From Methanomassiliicoccales archaeon (GTDB lineage: Archaea; Thermoplasmatota; Thermoplasmata; Methanomassiliicoccales; UBA472), in contig DATKZX010000008.1 of the NCBI GenBank assembly GCA_035527755.1, positions 139,186 to 202,571 of the forward strand: 63,386 nt of DNA, in the 5' to 3' direction. The translations under genes were made by a program, and so were the position numbers. The notes beneath the pieces were generated by a model. It ran no database searches. It was given only the letters and a program-made list of their open reading frames with translations, and was not told the DNA's origin. Position 1 is the stretch's first letter. Each line of letters opens with the position of its first letter. This document shows, in pieces, positions 17,657-27,386 of this stretch.

Positions 17657-18379
17657 ATGGCCAGCGAAAGAAAGTTCGTGGCGGAGAACATCAGAAGGGT
17701 TCTCCTTAAGGAATATTTGATGAAGACAGTCGATCGCGCCGGATTCGGCGGGGTGGACGTACAGAGGACCCCGATGGGGACCAGGGTCACCCTGGTCGTC
17801 GAGAGGCCCGGCATCGTCATTGGTCGTCGCGGTGCGGCGATCAAGTCGCTGACCAAGGCCATCGAGGACAACTATCATTACGACAACCCTCAGATCGAGG
17901 TCCAGGAGGTCGAGAACCCCAACCTCAACGCCCAGATCATGGCCGAGAAGCTGGCCTTCGCTCTGGAGCGAGGCTGGCACTTCCGCCGGGCCGGGCATTC
18001 CACGGTGCGCCGCATCATGGAATCCGGGGCTCGTGGCTGCCTGATAATCATCTCCGGCAAACTTACCGGGGAGAGACACCGCACTGAGAAGTTCAAGGAC
18101 GGGTACATAAAGTACTGCGGAGAGACCCGGTTGCTGTTCGTGGACACCGGATTCGCCGTGGCCAAACTTAAACCGGGCGTCATAGGCGTCCAGGTTGAGA
18201 TCATGGACCCCGACGCACGCCTCCCTGCGGAGATCGACGTCATGCCGATGGATGAAGCCATCAAGGCCAATCCTGAACTGATGGAGATCCTGCGCAAGGA
18301 GGACGAGGTATCGGTCATCGCCGAGCACCCCGCGGAGGAACCCTCACTGGAAGAAGACAAGGAGGAGGTGGCTGAATAA
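17657..18379 (+). CDS. rps3: 30S ribosomal protein S3
   Basis: This mRNA-entry-channel protein has 240 residues, with a KH type II domain (GIVIGRRGAAIKSL, about residues 52-65) and the conserved S3 C-terminal domain (RRIMESGARGCLIIISGKL). It ends in an acidic tail of about 25 residues rich in glutamate, as in several archaeal S3 proteins. ATG follows the rpl22 stop directly with GGAGG upstream. Confidence 0.97.
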   Translation: MASERKFVAENIRRVLLKEYLMKTVDRAGFGGVDVQRTPMGTRVTLVVERPGIVIGRRGAAIKSLTKAIEDNYHYDNPQIEVQEVENPNLNAQIMAEKLAFALERGWHFRRAGHSTVRRIMESGARGCLIIISGKLTGERHRTEKFKDGYIKYCGETRLLFVDTGFAVAKLKPGVIGVQVEIMDPDARLPAEIDVMPMDEAIKANPELMEILRKEDEVSVIAEHPAEEPSLEEDKEEVAE

Positions 18380-18580
18380 ATGGCTTTGATACATACCTCT
18401 GAAATCAGGAAGATGAACGTGGATGAGAGGGCCGGCAAGCTCCGCGAGCTGCAGGATGAGCTCATGCACGAGAAGGGAGCGGCCGCCATGGGCGGCGCTC
18501 CTAACAACCCGGGGAAGATCAGGGCCCTAAGGACCAACATCGCCAGGATCCTAACCGTCCAGAAGGAGGAAGAGAAATAA
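18380..18580 (+). CDS. rpl29: 50S ribosomal protein L29
   Basis: This small helical protein at the tunnel exit has 66 residues: two antiparallel helices beginning ALIHTSEIRKMN and ending NIARILTVQKEEEK. A methionine/glycine-rich middle (MGGAPNNPGKIRAL) is characteristic. It abuts rps3 and overlaps the next start by one base (TAATG). Confidence 0.94.
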   Translation: MALIHTSEIRKMNVDERAGKLRELQDELMHEKGAAAMGGAPNNPGKIRALRTNIARILTVQKEEEK

Positions 18581-18879
18581 TGGCCGACATTTGCTCGGTA
18601 TGTGGGCTCCCTAAAGAGCTGTGTATGTGCGAAGAGATCGCCAGAGAACAGCAGTCCGTAAGGATCTTCACCGACAGCCGACGGTACGGCAAAAAGGTCA
18701 CCGTTGTCGATGGCATCGATGCCACTGATATAGACATGGATGACCTGGCGCGCACCTTGAAGAACAAGTGCGCCGCCGGCGGCACCGCTAAAGAAGGCAA
18801 GATCGAGCTCCAGGGGGACCACAAGAAGAAGGTCCAACAAGTCCTGGAAGAAATGGGCTTCAAGACCGAGGTTCGGTAG
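18580..18879 (+). CDS. translation initiation factor aIF1 (SUI1 family)
   Basis: This start-codon selection factor has 99 residues. A small zinc-knuckle-like N-terminus (CSVCGLPKELCMC) precedes the SUI1 fold (TVVDGIDATDIDMDDLARTL and KIELQGDHKKKVQQVL). The same position within the archaeal r-protein operon, between L29 and RNase P protein 1, is well known. Confidence 0.94.
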   Translation: MADICSVCGLPKELCMCEEIAREQQSVRIFTDSRRYGKKVTVVDGIDATDIDMDDLARTLKNKCAAGGTAKEGKIELQGDHKKKVQQVLEEMGFKTEVR

Positions 18880-18884
18880 GAGCC

Positions 18885-19145
18885 ATGGACAAAAGGGATT
18901 TCATGAGACAAGAACTCATCGGACTGGACATCGAGGTGGTGGAATCCAACTGTCCCGAGCACCTGTTGCGCGGGAAGGTGGTGGACGAGACCAAGAACAT
19001 GCTGGCCATCTCCTGCCAGGGCAGTGAGCGGTGGATACCCAAGTCCGGCCATGAGTTCGAGTTCACATATCAGGGCGAGAGGATCAGGGTCCCAGGATCC
19101 GAGATCCAGTATCGACCAGAGGATAGGATCAAGAAAATTAGGTGA
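18885..19145 (+). CDS. rnp1: ribonuclease P protein component 1 (Pop4/Rpp29 type)
   Basis: This RNase P protein subunit stabilises the catalytic RNA together with Rpp21. It is 86 residues with an Sm-like beta barrel; the RGKVVDETKNMLAI strand pattern is diagnostic. With rnp2 at 3.6 kb, the window carries two RNase P protein genes at separate conserved loci. Confidence 0.92.
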   Translation: MDKRDFMRQELIGLDIEVVESNCPEHLLRGKVVDETKNMLAISCQGSERWIPKSGHEFEFTYQGERIRVPGSEIQYRPEDRIKKIR

Positions 19146-19149
19146 TCTA

Positions 19150-19476
19150 ATGAGCGAAGTTAGAGACATTGGCATTGATGTCAAGGCCCCCTCGGCCACC
19201 TGCGAGGACCAGTACTGTCCATTCCACGGGAAGCTCCCGGTAAGGGGACAGATCATTGACGGCGAAGTAGTGTCCGTTAAGATGAACGGCAGCGCCGTGG
19301 TCGAGAGGAATTACTTGAAGTATGACAAGAAGTACGAACGTTTCGAAAAGAGGACGAAGAGATACACCGTCCACAACCCCCCCTGCCTTGAGATAGGCTC
19401 GGGGGACAAGGTGCGCATCATGGAGTGCCGCCCCTTGAGCAAGACGGTGTCATTCGTCATCGTGGAGAAAAGGTGA
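19150..19476 (+). CDS. rps17: 30S ribosomal protein S17
   Basis: This primary 16S rRNA-binding OB-fold protein has 108 residues. The archaeal N-terminal extension contains [17 protein letters not shown], then the OB core and [25 protein letters not shown]. The true ATG is 19150, 4 bases after the rnp1 stop; the same frame is open far upstream through rnp1 but only by chance. Confidence 0.95.
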   Translation: MSEVRDIGIDVKAPSATCEDQYCPFHGKLPVRGQIIDGEVVSVKMNGSAVVERNYLKYDKKYERFEKRTKRYTVHNPPCLEIGSGDKVRIMECRPLSKTVSFVIVEKR

Positions 19477-19480
19477 GGAC

Positions 19481-19879
19481 ATGAAGGGATTGGCAGGAAA
19501 CCAGACCCGGGGCATCATTACCGGCACCGTCCTGGATGTGGTGGACAACACCGGCGCCAAGACCATCAGTGTCATCGCCGTGCCAAACTATCACGGGACG
19601 CACGGACGCTGCCCCGCCGCGGCCGTGGGTGACATCGTAGTCGCCTCGGTGAAGAAGGGCACTCCCGAGATGAGACGACAGGTGGTATACGCCATCGTCG
19701 TCCGTCAGAGGAGACCGTTCCGCCGGGCGGACGGGACCATGGTGCATTTCGAGGATAACGCAGCGGTCATCACCACCGATGAGGGTGAGACCAAGGGAAG
19801 CGACATAAAGGGACCCGTGGCCAGAGAGGCCGCTGAGCGCTGGCCGCGTGTAGCCGCCACCGCTTCGACCATCGTTTGA
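19481..19879 (+). CDS. rpl14: 50S ribosomal protein L14
   Basis: This subunit-interface protein has 132 residues of archaeal type with the conserved [17 protein letters not shown] strand pair, the [20 protein letters not shown] core and [14 protein letters not shown]. It starts 4 bases after rps17. Confidence 0.97.
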   Translation: MKGLAGNQTRGIITGTVLDVVDNTGAKTISVIAVPNYHGTHGRCPAAAVGDIVVASVKKGTPEMRRQVVYAIVVRQRRPFRRADGTMVHFEDNAAVITTDEGETKGSDIKGPVAREAAERWPRVAATASTIV

Positions 19880-19889
19880 GGTGTTGGAA

Positions 19890-20261
19890 ATGACGAGCAA
19901 GTTGGCAAGAAAACAGAGGAAGGCGCTGTACAACGCGCCGAACCACGTGCGCAACAAAAGCGTCGGCTCCCACCTCAGCGAAGAGCTGGTCGAGAAGCTG
20001 GGACGCCGCACCGTCAGGGTCGTCAAGGGCGACACTGTCAGGGTGGTCCGAGGGGATGAGCAAATACTCAACCTCGAGGGTAAGGTCACCAGCGTGGACA
20101 CAGAGAAGGGACGTCTTATCATCGAGGGAGTGACCATCGCCAAGGCGGACGGCACCATGACCGAAAGGCCAGTGCATGCCTCCAACGTGGTCATCATCAA
20201 GCTTGAACTAAAGGACAATTACCGCAAGCAGAAATTGCAATTCGAGGAGGGCTCCTCATGA
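19890..20261 (+). CDS. rpl24: 50S ribosomal protein L24
   Basis: This early-assembly protein is of the eukaryotic L26 type with a KOW motif (RVVKGDTVRVVRGDEQ). It has 123 residues and a basic RKQRKALYNAPNH start. ATG 19890 lies downstream of GAGGTG; in-frame GTG and TTG codons just upstream are alternatives. Its stop overlaps the rps4e start. Confidence 0.95.
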   Translation: MTSKLARKQRKALYNAPNHVRNKSVGSHLSEELVEKLGRRTVRVVKGDTVRVVRGDEQILNLEGKVTSVDTEKGRLIIEGVTIAKADGTMTERPVHASNVVIIKLELKDNYRKQKLQFEEGSS

Positions 20262-20968
20262 CCCAAGATTTAAAAAGATTGAACGCACCGAAGAGCTGGC
20301 CGGTGCCAAGGAAGAGCAGCGTATGGGTGACCAGCCCCAACCCCGGCGCACATCCGCTGGACCAATGCATGCCCCTGACCCTGGTGTTGCGGGACCTGCT
20401 TAAGGTCTGCGATACCGCCGCCGAGGCCAGGAAGATCCTCTCCGCCAAGCATGTATTGGTGGACGGAAGGGTGGTCACTGAGGCCAAGCTCCCCGTGGGC
20501 CTGATGGACGTATTGAGCCTGCCCGCTTCGGGCAAGTACTACCGCATGCTGCTGGACAGCCGCGGAAAGTTCATACTGGTCGAGACGACCGAGGAACGCG
20601 CCAAGTGGAAGTTGTGCCGCATAGAGAACAAGACCGTCATCAGCGGCGGCCGCATGCAGCTTAACATGCACGACGGACGCAACATCCTGGTCACCGAGGA
20701 CAGCTACAAGACCGGCGATGTACTGAAGATAGAACTGCCGACGCAGAAGATCATCGAACCATTCAAAATGGTACAGGGCAATGTGGCCATGATCACCAGC
20801 GGCAGCAGCGCCGGTCAGATAATGGTGATAGAGGAACAGGTCGAAGCGCGTTCCTCCTCACCAGACCTGGTTCGGTTCAAGAACGGAAAGTTGACCGTGA
20901 AGAACAACGTGTTCGTGATCGGAAACAAGACCCCCGAGGTCGTACTGCCTGAGGTGAGCGTGGTATGA
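20258..20968 (+). CDS. rps4e: 30S ribosomal protein S4e
   Basis: This archaeal/eukaryotic small-subunit protein has an S4-like RNA-binding domain (KILSAKHVLVDGRVVTEAK, about residues 63-81) and a C-terminal KOW-like region (GNVAMITSGSSAGQ). It has 236 residues. The ATG overlaps the rpl24 stop (ATGA), showing coupled translation. Confidence 0.96.
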   Translation: MTQDLKRLNAPKSWPVPRKSSVWVTSPNPGAHPLDQCMPLTLVLRDLLKVCDTAAEARKILSAKHVLVDGRVVTEAKLPVGLMDVLSLPASGKYYRMLLDSRGKFILVETTEERAKWKLCRIENKTVISGGRMQLNMHDGRNILVTEDSYKTGDVLKIELPTQKIIEPFKMVQGNVAMITSGSSAGQIMVIEEQVEARSSSPDLVRFKNGKLTVKNNVFVIGNKTPEVVLPEVSVV

Positions 20969-21480
20969 GCGAGAACATAATGCGCAAACCGCGCATCGAG
21001 AAGGTTTCCGTCAACATCGGGGTCGGCGAATCCGGAGAAAGACTAGTAAAAGCACAGAAGGTGTTGGAGATGGTCACCACACAGAAATCCAAGCAGACCT
21101 TCTCCAAGGTCACCAACCGTGATTTCGGCATCCGCGAAGGTCAACCGATCGGATGCATCGTCACTCTCAGGGGAGAGAAGGCCATGGACTTCCTGAAAAG
21201 GGCGTTCACCATTCGCGAGAACCGCATCGCCTCATACTCCTTTGATCAAGAGGGTAACCTGTCCTTCGGGATACCCGACTACACCGACTTCTCAGGGTTG
21301 AAGTACGACCCGGAGATCGGTATCTTTGGCATGGACGTAAGCGTGTCCATCCAGAGGCCTGGAAAGAGAATAACCAGGCGCCGCATCATGCGCTGTAAAG
21401 TGCCCAAGAACCACCGTATGACCAGGGCAGAGGCCATGAACTTCATGAAGGAGATATTCAACATAGAGGTGATCGATTGA
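20965..21480 (+). CDS. rpl5: 50S ribosomal protein L5
   Basis: This 5S rRNA-binding protein has 171 residues with [19 protein letters not shown] at the N-terminus and the conserved [20 protein letters not shown] end. It starts inside the last codons of rps4e (ATGA) and its stop overlaps the rps14 start. Confidence 0.97.
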   Translation: MSENIMRKPRIEKVSVNIGVGESGERLVKAQKVLEMVTTQKSKQTFSKVTNRDFGIREGQPIGCIVTLRGEKAMDFLKRAFTIRENRIASYSFDQEGNLSFGIPDYTDFSGLKYDPEIGIFGMDVSVSIQRPGKRITRRRIMRCKVPKNHRMTRAEAMNFMKEIFNIEVID

Positions 21481-21623
21481 AGCCTAAAAAGAAATTCGGA
21501 CGGAGCGTGGGCTGCACCAGATGCGGTCGTAAGAGAGGGCTCGTCCGCCGTTACGGAATGCACCTTTGCAGACAATGCTTCAGGGAGATCGCGCCGCAGA
21601 TAGGGTTCAAGAAGTACTCGTGA
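21477..21623 (+). CDS. rps14: 30S ribosomal protein S14 (zinc form)
   Basis: This small-subunit protein has a zinc site CTRC...CRQC. The frame has 48 residues, starts with TTG overlapping the rpl5 stop (TTGA), and ends GFKKYS. It is below common ORF length cut-offs but is a genuine essential gene at its usual place between L5 and S8. Confidence 0.92.
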   Translation: MKPKKKFGRSVGCTRCGRKRGLVRRYGMHLCRQCFREIAPQIGFKKYS

Positions 21624-21633
21624 GGTGAAAAAA

Positions 21634-22023
21634 ATGCAGAGCGATCCATTGAATGATGCGATGTCCACCATCAAGAACGCAGCGGCCGTGGGCAAGAGCG
21701 AGTGCCTCATCAGGCCCTCTTCCAAGCTCATCGGGCGGGTGCTCAAGGTGATGCAGGACAACGGTTACATCAACCAGTTCGAGTTCATAGAGGACGGCAA
21801 GGCCGGCGTGTTCAAGGTCAAGTTGCAGGGAAAGATCAACAACTGCGGTGTGATCAAGCCACGCTACTCGGTGAAGAAAGTTGACATGGAGCAGTTCGAG
21901 GCCCGCTATCTGCCGGCCCAGGACTTCGGCGTGCTCATACTTACCACCACCGACGGCGTGATCACTCACATGCAGGCCAAGGAGAATGGCGTGGGCGGCA
22001 AGTTGCTAGCCTTCGTATACTGA
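21634..22023 (+). CDS. rps8: 30S ribosomal protein S8
   Basis: This primary rRNA-binding protein of the central domain has 129 residues, beginning [16 protein letters not shown]. The C-terminal archaeal pattern includes [19 protein letters not shown] 21634 is preferred over a GTG three codons upstream. Spacing to rps14 is 10 bases. Confidence 0.96.
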   Translation: MQSDPLNDAMSTIKNAAAVGKSECLIRPSSKLIGRVLKVMQDNGYINQFEFIEDGKAGVFKVKLQGKINNCGVIKPRYSVKKVDMEQFEARYLPAQDFGVLILTTTDGVITHMQAKENGVGGKLLAFVY

Positions 22024-22031
22024 GGGATGAC

Positions 22032-22580
22032 ATGACAGTAACAGGACATTTGGACGACACGGTGCACGTGCCCACGGAGGTCAAGGTTACCATGAAGGGC
22101 AGCGAGCTGACCGCCAAAGGACCGAAAGGTCAGGTCATTCGCGACTTCGGTCACCCCAAGGTCAAGGTCTCCCTGAAGGAGGACACCGTACACGTAGAGT
22201 GCGAGTACCCTCGCGTCAAGGAGAAGGCCTTGGTCGGTACATACGCTGCACATATCAGGAATATGATCGAAGGGGCCAATCACGGGTTCGAATACGCCAT
22301 GAAAGTGGTCTATTCCCACTTCCCCATGAAGATCGTGGTGAAGGGCGAAAAGTTCGTCATCGAGAACTTCTTGGGAGAGAAGGCCCCACGCTCAGCGGTC
22401 ATATTGGAAGGCGCCAAGGTCGTGATAAAAGGTAACGAGGTATTCGTCACCGGGTCCGATCTGGAGAAGGTCTCCCAGACCGCTGCCAACATCGAACGTG
22501 CCACCAAGATCCGCGGATTCGACCCTAGGGTGTTCCAGGATGGTATCTACATCGTAGAGAAGGCAAGGAGGCCGAAGTAA
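22032..22580 (+). CDS. rpl6: 50S ribosomal protein L6
   Basis: This large-subunit protein has two related domains near the factor-binding site. It is 182 residues of the archaeal L9 type, with KGPKGQVIRDFGHP in the first domain and VYSHFPMKIVVKGEKFVIENF in the second. The stop overlaps the rpl32e start by one base. Confidence 0.97.
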   Translation: MTVTGHLDDTVHVPTEVKVTMKGSELTAKGPKGQVIRDFGHPKVKVSLKEDTVHVECEYPRVKEKALVGTYAAHIRNMIEGANHGFEYAMKVVYSHFPMKIVVKGEKFVIENFLGEKAPRSAVILEGAKVVIKGNEVFVTGSDLEKVSQTAANIERATKIRGFDPRVFQDGIYIVEKARRPK

Positions 22581-23230
22581 TGTCGGCGAAGAAGGAGATC
22601 AAGAGCATACAGGACCTTCCCTACTACAGGGATGAGTACACCGCACAACTGGCCGACATGGGCATTGGGGAGCTTGACGAGCTTTTGGAGGCGTTGCAGG
22701 ACGAGCAGCGCAAGAAGGAGATCGTCGACGCCCTGGACGGTGTAGGCAACAAGATCGCCGACCACTGGATAGAAATGTTGGAAGAGGTGGAGACGGAGAT
22801 AGTCGAGACCGAGGTCGAGACCAAGCCGGTCGTGAAGATCAAGGCAGTGCTCACCGATGAGATAAAAGCTGCCCTGGAAATGAGGGACGTCAAGAACCGA
22901 AAGCGCCCAGCGTTCCTCAGACAGGAATGGTTCCGGTACCCGAGGCTCGGCGAAAAATGGAGAAAGCCCAAGGGCATTCACTCCAAGATGCGCCGGCATC
23001 TATCGTACCGCCCGCCGGTGGTCTCGATAGGCTTCCGCGGACCGAAGATGGTACGCGACTACCATCCCTCTGGTTTCCAGGAGGTCATGGTGTACAACCC
23101 CGACCAAGTGGAGAACGTGGACCCCAAGGTGCAGGCGATCCGTATCGGCGGCACCGTGGGCGGAAGGAAGAGAATAGCAATAACCAGTAAGGCGGATGAA
23201 TTGGGAATCCGCGTACTTAACAGGACGTGA
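22580..23230 (+). CDS. rpl32e: 50S ribosomal protein L32e with N-terminal extension
   Basis: This archaeal/eukaryotic large-subunit protein has 216 residues against roughly 130 for the core family. The C-terminal 120 residues are L32e (KRPAFLRQEWFRYPRL, GFRGPKMVRDYHPSGF). The first 95 residues form an extra acidic helical domain with a helix-hairpin-helix-like segment (LDGVGNKIADHW). Similar extensions are known in some euryarchaea such as haloarchaea. Confidence 0.95.
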   Translation: MSAKKEIKSIQDLPYYRDEYTAQLADMGIGELDELLEALQDEQRKKEIVDALDGVGNKIADHWIEMLEEVETEIVETEVETKPVVKIKAVLTDEIKAALEMRDVKNRKRPAFLRQEWFRYPRLGEKWRKPKGIHSKMRRHLSYRPPVVSIGFRGPKMVRDYHPSGFQEVMVYNPDQVENVDPKVQAIRIGGTVGGRKRIAITSKADELGIRVLNRT

Positions 23231-23235
23231 GAACG

Positions 23236-23691
23236 ATGGATCTAAAGAACCAAAAGCGCATGGCGGCCGAAGTCATGAAGTGCGGTTGGAACCGGGTCTG
23301 GATAGACCCTAACCGCATTGAGGACGTCGCAGACGCTATAACCCGGGCGGACATTAGGACCGCCATCCAATCCGGGACCATCCGCGCCTTGCCCAAAAAG
23401 GGCATATCCCGAGGCAGGACCCGCCACCGGCTGGCCCAGAAAGCGAAGGGACGCAGGCGTGGACAGGGCAGCAGGAAAGGTACCTCCAATGCCAGAAGGC
23501 CAAAGAAGGAGGCATGGATCCAGACGATCAGACCACTGCGTTCCACGCTGCGCGAGCTGCGGGACGGGGGCAAGATCACCAGATCCGTATACCGGGAATT
23601 CTACATGAAGGCCAAGGGAGGCATGTTCAGGAGCAGGAACAACCTGCTAATGCACTTGAAGACCGAAGGCTACCTTAAGGAGGAGAACTGA
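23236..23691 (+). CDS. rpl19e: 50S ribosomal protein L19e
   Basis: This archaeal/eukaryotic protein helps bridge the subunits. It has 151 residues with MDLKNQKRMAAEVMKCG at the start, the strongly basic RTRHRLAQKAKGRRRGQGS segment and a long C-terminal helix. ATG 23236 is preferred over a GTG overlapping rpl32e. The stop overlaps the rpl18 start by one base. Confidence 0.96.
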   Translation: MDLKNQKRMAAEVMKCGWNRVWIDPNRIEDVADAITRADIRTAIQSGTIRALPKKGISRGRTRHRLAQKAKGRRRGQGSRKGTSNARRPKKEAWIQTIRPLRSTLRELRDGGKITRSVYREFYMKAKGGMFRSRNNLLMHLKTEGYLKEEN

Positions 23692-24191
23692 TGGCGCGAG
23701 GACCGAGATACAAGTTGGCCTTCCGCCGCCGGCGTGAGGGCAGGACCGATTACCGACAGAGGGCTCGTCTGCTACGGGCGAGGATCCCGAGGGCCGTGGT
23801 CCGCGTCTCCCTGAGGCACACCAGCATTCAGATAGTGGACTTCGACCCCAAGGGCGACCAGGTGCTGGTCACCGCCCACTCCCGCGAATTGGTGGAGATG
23901 GGATGGACCAGGGCTGCCGGCAATGTGCCGGCCGCATATCTGACCGGCTATCTGGCCGGGAAGAAGGCCGTGGCCAAGGGACTGACCGAGGCGGTGCTCG
24001 ACATCGGCCTCAAGGTGCCAGCTAAGGGCGCCACCGTGTTCGCTGCCCTAAAGGGCATGCTGGACGCGGGCATGAATATCCCCCACGGAGAGGAAGTGCT
24101 GCCTAGCAAGGAACGCCTAGCAGGCAAGCACATCGGTGAGGACGTGGAGAAGATGGTACAGGACATCAAGAGTCGCATGGAGGCTGATTAA
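23691..24191 (+). CDS. rpl18: 50S ribosomal protein L18
   Basis: This 5S rRNA-binding protein of the archaeal L5/L18 type has 166 residues. It begins [17 protein letters not shown] and contains [13 protein letters not shown] and the [12 protein letters not shown]-like segment. It ends with a basic helix. It is directly coupled to its neighbours. Confidence 0.96.
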   Translation: MARGPRYKLAFRRRREGRTDYRQRARLLRARIPRAVVRVSLRHTSIQIVDFDPKGDQVLVTAHSRELVEMGWTRAAGNVPAAYLTGYLAGKKAVAKGLTEAVLDIGLKVPAKGATVFAALKGMLDAGMNIPHGEEVLPSKERLAGKHIGEDVEKMVQDIKSRMEAD

Positions 24192-24192
24192 T

Positions 24193-24873
24193 ATGGAATG
24201 GGTACCCATGACAAGACTGGGAAATATGGTGCTCAACGGTGAGATAACCACCATGAGCCAGGCCCTAGCCACCAAGCTCCCACTGCGCGAGGCGCAGATC
24301 GTGGACATATTGCTCCCCGACCTGAAGGACGAGGTCATCGACGTCAACATCGTGCAGAGGATGACCGACTCCGGTAGGAGGGTCAAGTTCAGGATCACCT
24401 GTGTGGTCGGAAACGGCGACGGTTTCATCGGTATTGGCAGAGCCAAGGGAAAGGAGGTCGGACCCTCTATCCGCAAGGCCATCGACAACGCCAAACTGAA
24501 CATCATCGAGATCAAGCGCGGTTGCGGATCGTGGGAATGTGGGTGCGGAACGCCCCACTCCCTGCCATTCACCGTGGTCGGCAAGTCCGGCTCGGTGGTA
24601 GTGGTGCTCAAGCCCGCCCCCCGGGGTATTTCCCTGGCGGTCGGCGATGTGGCCAAGAGCATCCTTTCATTGGCCGGGGTCAAGGACTCTTGGGGATATG
24701 CCAAGGGTCACACCAAGACCACCGTTAACTACGCCTACGCCACTTACTACGCTCTAAGGAACACCATCGAGATGAGGGTGTCCGAGGAGCAGGAGAAGCG
24801 GCAGCACATCGTCAGCGGTCCGATGCAAATGCACATGGCCGAGGACGATCAGGCACAGCAGCAGGGAGAGTGA
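24193..24873 (+). CDS. rps5: 30S ribosomal protein S5
   Basis: This decoding-fidelity protein has 226 residues from ATG 24193, two bases after the rpl18 stop. It has the dsRNA-binding-like N-terminal domain with [21 protein letters not shown] and the archaeal C-terminal [21 protein letters not shown] segment. The frame is open upstream into rpl18, but that part is not S5. Confidence 0.97.
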   Translation: MEWVPMTRLGNMVLNGEITTMSQALATKLPLREAQIVDILLPDLKDEVIDVNIVQRMTDSGRRVKFRITCVVGNGDGFIGIGRAKGKEVGPSIRKAIDNAKLNIIEIKRGCGSWECGCGTPHSLPFTVVGKSGSVVVVLKPAPRGISLAVGDVAKSILSLAGVKDSWGYAKGHTKTTVNYAYATYYALRNTIEMRVSEEQEKRQHIVSGPMQMHMAEDDQAQQQGE

Positions 24874-24878
24874 GCTTC

Positions 24879-25343
24879 ATGGCATATGCAGCAATCAGAG
24901 TTCGTGGCCACTCCGGAGTGAAGGGCGACATCGCGGATACCATGCTCATGCTCCGCCTGACCCGAGCCAACCACTGTGTTGTGCTACAGGAGACCGCGGA
25001 GATAAAGGGCATGCTGATGAAGGCTAAGGACTACATCACCTGGGGCGAGGTTTCCGAGGAGACCCTGGCCCGAATGATAAAGTTCCGTGGCCGGCTCGTT
25101 GGCGACAAGCCCATTGACGATGAGGTGGTCAAGGAGAACACCCCCTTCGGTTCCATCATGGCCTTCGCCAAGGGCGTGTCCAAGGGCGAGACCAAGTATT
25201 CGGAAATGAAGGATGTAAAACCACTATTCCGCCTAAGCCCGCCTAGGAAAGGTTACGAAGGTGTCAAACGCGGCTTCGGGGCCGGAGGCGCCCTGGGCTA
25301 CCGGGGAGAAGAGATCAACGATCTCATCTCCAGGATGATCTGA
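24879..25343 (+). CDS. rpl30: 50S ribosomal protein L30
   Basis: This large-subunit protein is in the long archaeal/eukaryotic L7 form of 154 residues. It begins YAAIRVRGHSGVKGDIADT, has LRLTRANHC, and ends with a GFGAGGALGYRG segment. ATG 24879 is chosen; a GTG overlapping the rps5 stop is the alternative. Confidence 0.95.
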   Translation: MAYAAIRVRGHSGVKGDIADTMLMLRLTRANHCVVLQETAEIKGMLMKAKDYITWGEVSEETLARMIKFRGRLVGDKPIDDEVVKENTPFGSIMAFAKGVSKGETKYSEMKDVKPLFRLSPPRKGYEGVKRGFGAGGALGYRGEEINDLISRMI

Positions 25344-25355
25344 AGGTGAACTAAG

Positions 25356-25784
25356 ATGGTAAGCAGGACTGAGAAGTTCAGAGGCTCCAGGACCCACGGT
25401 CGCGGAAAGAAGGCAGGACGTGGTGCCGGTAAGCGCGGTGGAACGGGCAACGCCGGATTGCACAAGCACAAGGCCCAGTACATGTTGAAATATATGCCCG
25501 ATCACTTCGGTCGGCACGGTTTCAAGCGGCCCCAGAAAATGGTCTGCGCCAAGATCACCATTAACGTGGGCGATCTGGAACAGACCATGGACGCCATGAA
25601 GGCCCAAGGTACCGCGGTGGAGAGGGACGGAACGATAGCCGTTGACCTCACCGCCATGGGCGTGGACAAGCTGCTGGGCAATGGTCAGGTGAGCGCATCT
25701 CTGGAGATCACCGTTTCCGAGATCACGGCTTTGGCCAAGGCTAAGATTGAAGAGGCAGGCGGTCATATCGTGATGCCAGAGTAA
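25356..25784 (+). CDS. rpl15: 50S ribosomal protein L15
   Basis: This large-subunit assembly protein has 142 residues. The basic glycine-rich N-terminus (SRTHGRGKKAGRGAGKRGG) is characteristic, and the globular C-terminal half carries DKLLGNGQVSASLEI. It precedes secY as in almost all prokaryotes. Confidence 0.96.
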   Translation: MVSRTEKFRGSRTHGRGKKAGRGAGKRGGTGNAGLHKHKAQYMLKYMPDHFGRHGFKRPQKMVCAKITINVGDLEQTMDAMKAQGTAVERDGTIAVDLTAMGVDKLLGNGQVSASLEITVSEITALAKAKIEEAGGHIVMPE

Positions 25785-25801
25785 AGTATCGCGTGGTACT
25801 C

Positions 25802-27382
25802 ATGGCCGAAGACCAGAAGAGCAGGCTGTACAAGCTCAAGCCTATAACCGACCGCCTACCGGCGGTCACCAAACCCGAGGGGCATGTCCATTTCAGGACC
25901 AAGATGTTGTGGGTCGTAGTCATACTAGTGTTCTACTTCGTCATGACAAACATCTTCCTGTATGGGCTGGATAGCTCAAGCACCATCGATCTTTTCGCCC
26001 AATACCGTGCCATCCTGGCCGGTGCGCAAGGGTCCCTGATGCACCTGGGCATAGGTCCGATAGTCACTGCATCTATCATCATGCAGTTGTTCGTTGGGGC
26101 CAAGATAATCAAGCTCGACCTCACGGACCGCGAAGATAAGGCAGTCTATCAAAGCAGCCAGAAGTTCCTGGTCATAGTCATGATACTAGTGGAGGCCGTG
26201 CCTCAGGTGTTCGGGTACCTAGTACCAGCGGACACTTTCATCGGAGGGTTGAGCGGAACCTTCGGAGAGTCAGGGCTACTCAATGGCGAGAACATCGCCA
26301 GGATCATCATCATCCTGCAGCTCTGTGTCGGTTCCTATCTGGTCTTCCTATTGGACGAGGTGGTATCCAAATGGGGTATAGGCAGTGGTATCTCGCTGTT
26401 CATCGCAGCGGGTGTCGCTGAAGCGCTGTTCACCGGAACGTTGAACACTGAAGGATACAACCCTGACATGGCGTTAAGCACCAGCAATCCGCCGGTCGGG
26501 GCCATACCAAAAACGATCTTTATATTGACCAACACGTCCGCGCAGGGGCTGGTAGGCGGAGGCTATGAACAAATTTTAATACAAAATCCCAATCCATTGA
26601 TAGCTTTGGTAGGGACGATAATCATCTTCTTGTTCGTCGCTTATGCCGAATCATCCCGTATCGAGCTTCCGCTGGCCCACGGCACCGCCCGTGGGGCGCG
26701 TGGACGATATCCTATCAAACTGATATACGCCTCCAATATCCCGGTCATCTTGATGGCCGCGCTATTGGCCAACATCAGCATGTTCACAATGCTGCTTTAC
26801 ACCAATGGTGCGCTCAGTGGCATCCCGCTGCTGGGAGGGCAGGATTGGTTAGGCTCATATGTTGCTGGAAATAACAATCCGACCGGAGGTCTCGCCTGGT
26901 ACCTTTCAACGCCACGCGGGGTAGGTGATTGGCTGTTGCCCATGTTGGACCCGGGTGCCTACGGCAGCATGACCTACGGTCATGGGGCGCTGCAGATAAT
27001 GGCCCATGTGCTGGTCTACGTCGGACTGATGGTCGGAGGGTCCATTCTCTTCGCCAAGTTCTGGATCATGACCACCAACATGGGTCCGGAAGCGGTCGCC
27101 AGACAGATCGAGTCCAGCGGACTGCAGATCCCTGGTTTCCGTCGCGATCCACGGGTGCTCAAGAGAGTGCTGGAGAGATACATCCCCATTGTCACCGTCA
27201 TCAGCGGAGCGGTGGTGGGTGGCCTAGCGGCAGGTGCCGACCTGATCGGTACTGTGGGCAATGCCAGCGGTACAGGTGTTCTGCTGGCGGTAGGAATCAT
27301 GATACAGTTCTATGAGGCCATAGGTAGGGAGCAGATGATGGAGATGCACCCAGTGCTGAGAGGCTTCTTCGGAGGAGATTAA
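25802..27382 (+). CDS. secY: preprotein translocase subunit SecY
   Basis: This is the channel subunit of the Sec61/SecYEG translocon in the cytoplasmic membrane. It has 526 residues with about ten transmembrane helices. Conserved features include a plug-region sequence near residue 55, YAESSRIELPLAHGTARGARGRYPIK in the cytosolic loop 6/7 region, and FRRDPRVLKRVLERYIP in loop 8/9. The ATG at 25802 is three codons inside a GTG that follows the rpl15 stop. Confidence 0.97.
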   Translation: MAEDQKSRLYKLKPITDRLPAVTKPEGHVHFRTKMLWVVVILVFYFVMTNIFLYGLDSSSTIDLFAQYRAILAGAQGSLMHLGIGPIVTASIIMQLFVGAKIIKLDLTDREDKAVYQSSQKFLVIVMILVEAVPQVFGYLVPADTFIGGLSGTFGESGLLNGENIARIIIILQLCVGSYLVFLLDEVVSKWGIGSGISLFIAAGVAEALFTGTLNTEGYNPDMALSTSNPPVGAIPKTIFILTNTSAQGLVGGGYEQILIQNPNPLIALVGTIIIFLFVAYAESSRIELPLAHGTARGARGRYPIKLIYASNIPVILMAALLANISMFTMLLYTNGALSGIPLLGGQDWLGSYVAGNNNPTGGLAWYLSTPRGVGDWLLPMLDPGAYGSMTYGHGALQIMAHVLVYVGLMVGGSILFAKFWIMTTNMGPEAVARQIESSGLQIPGFRRDPRVLKRVLERYIPIVTVISGAVVGGLAAGADLIGTVGNASGTGVLLAVGIMIQFYEAIGREQMMEMHPVLRGFFGGD

Positions 27383-27386
27383 AAAA

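Noticed and set aside
19024-19149. Long N-terminal extension of the rps17 frame
   Set aside because: It is the rnp1 gene read in another frame; S17 starts at 19150.
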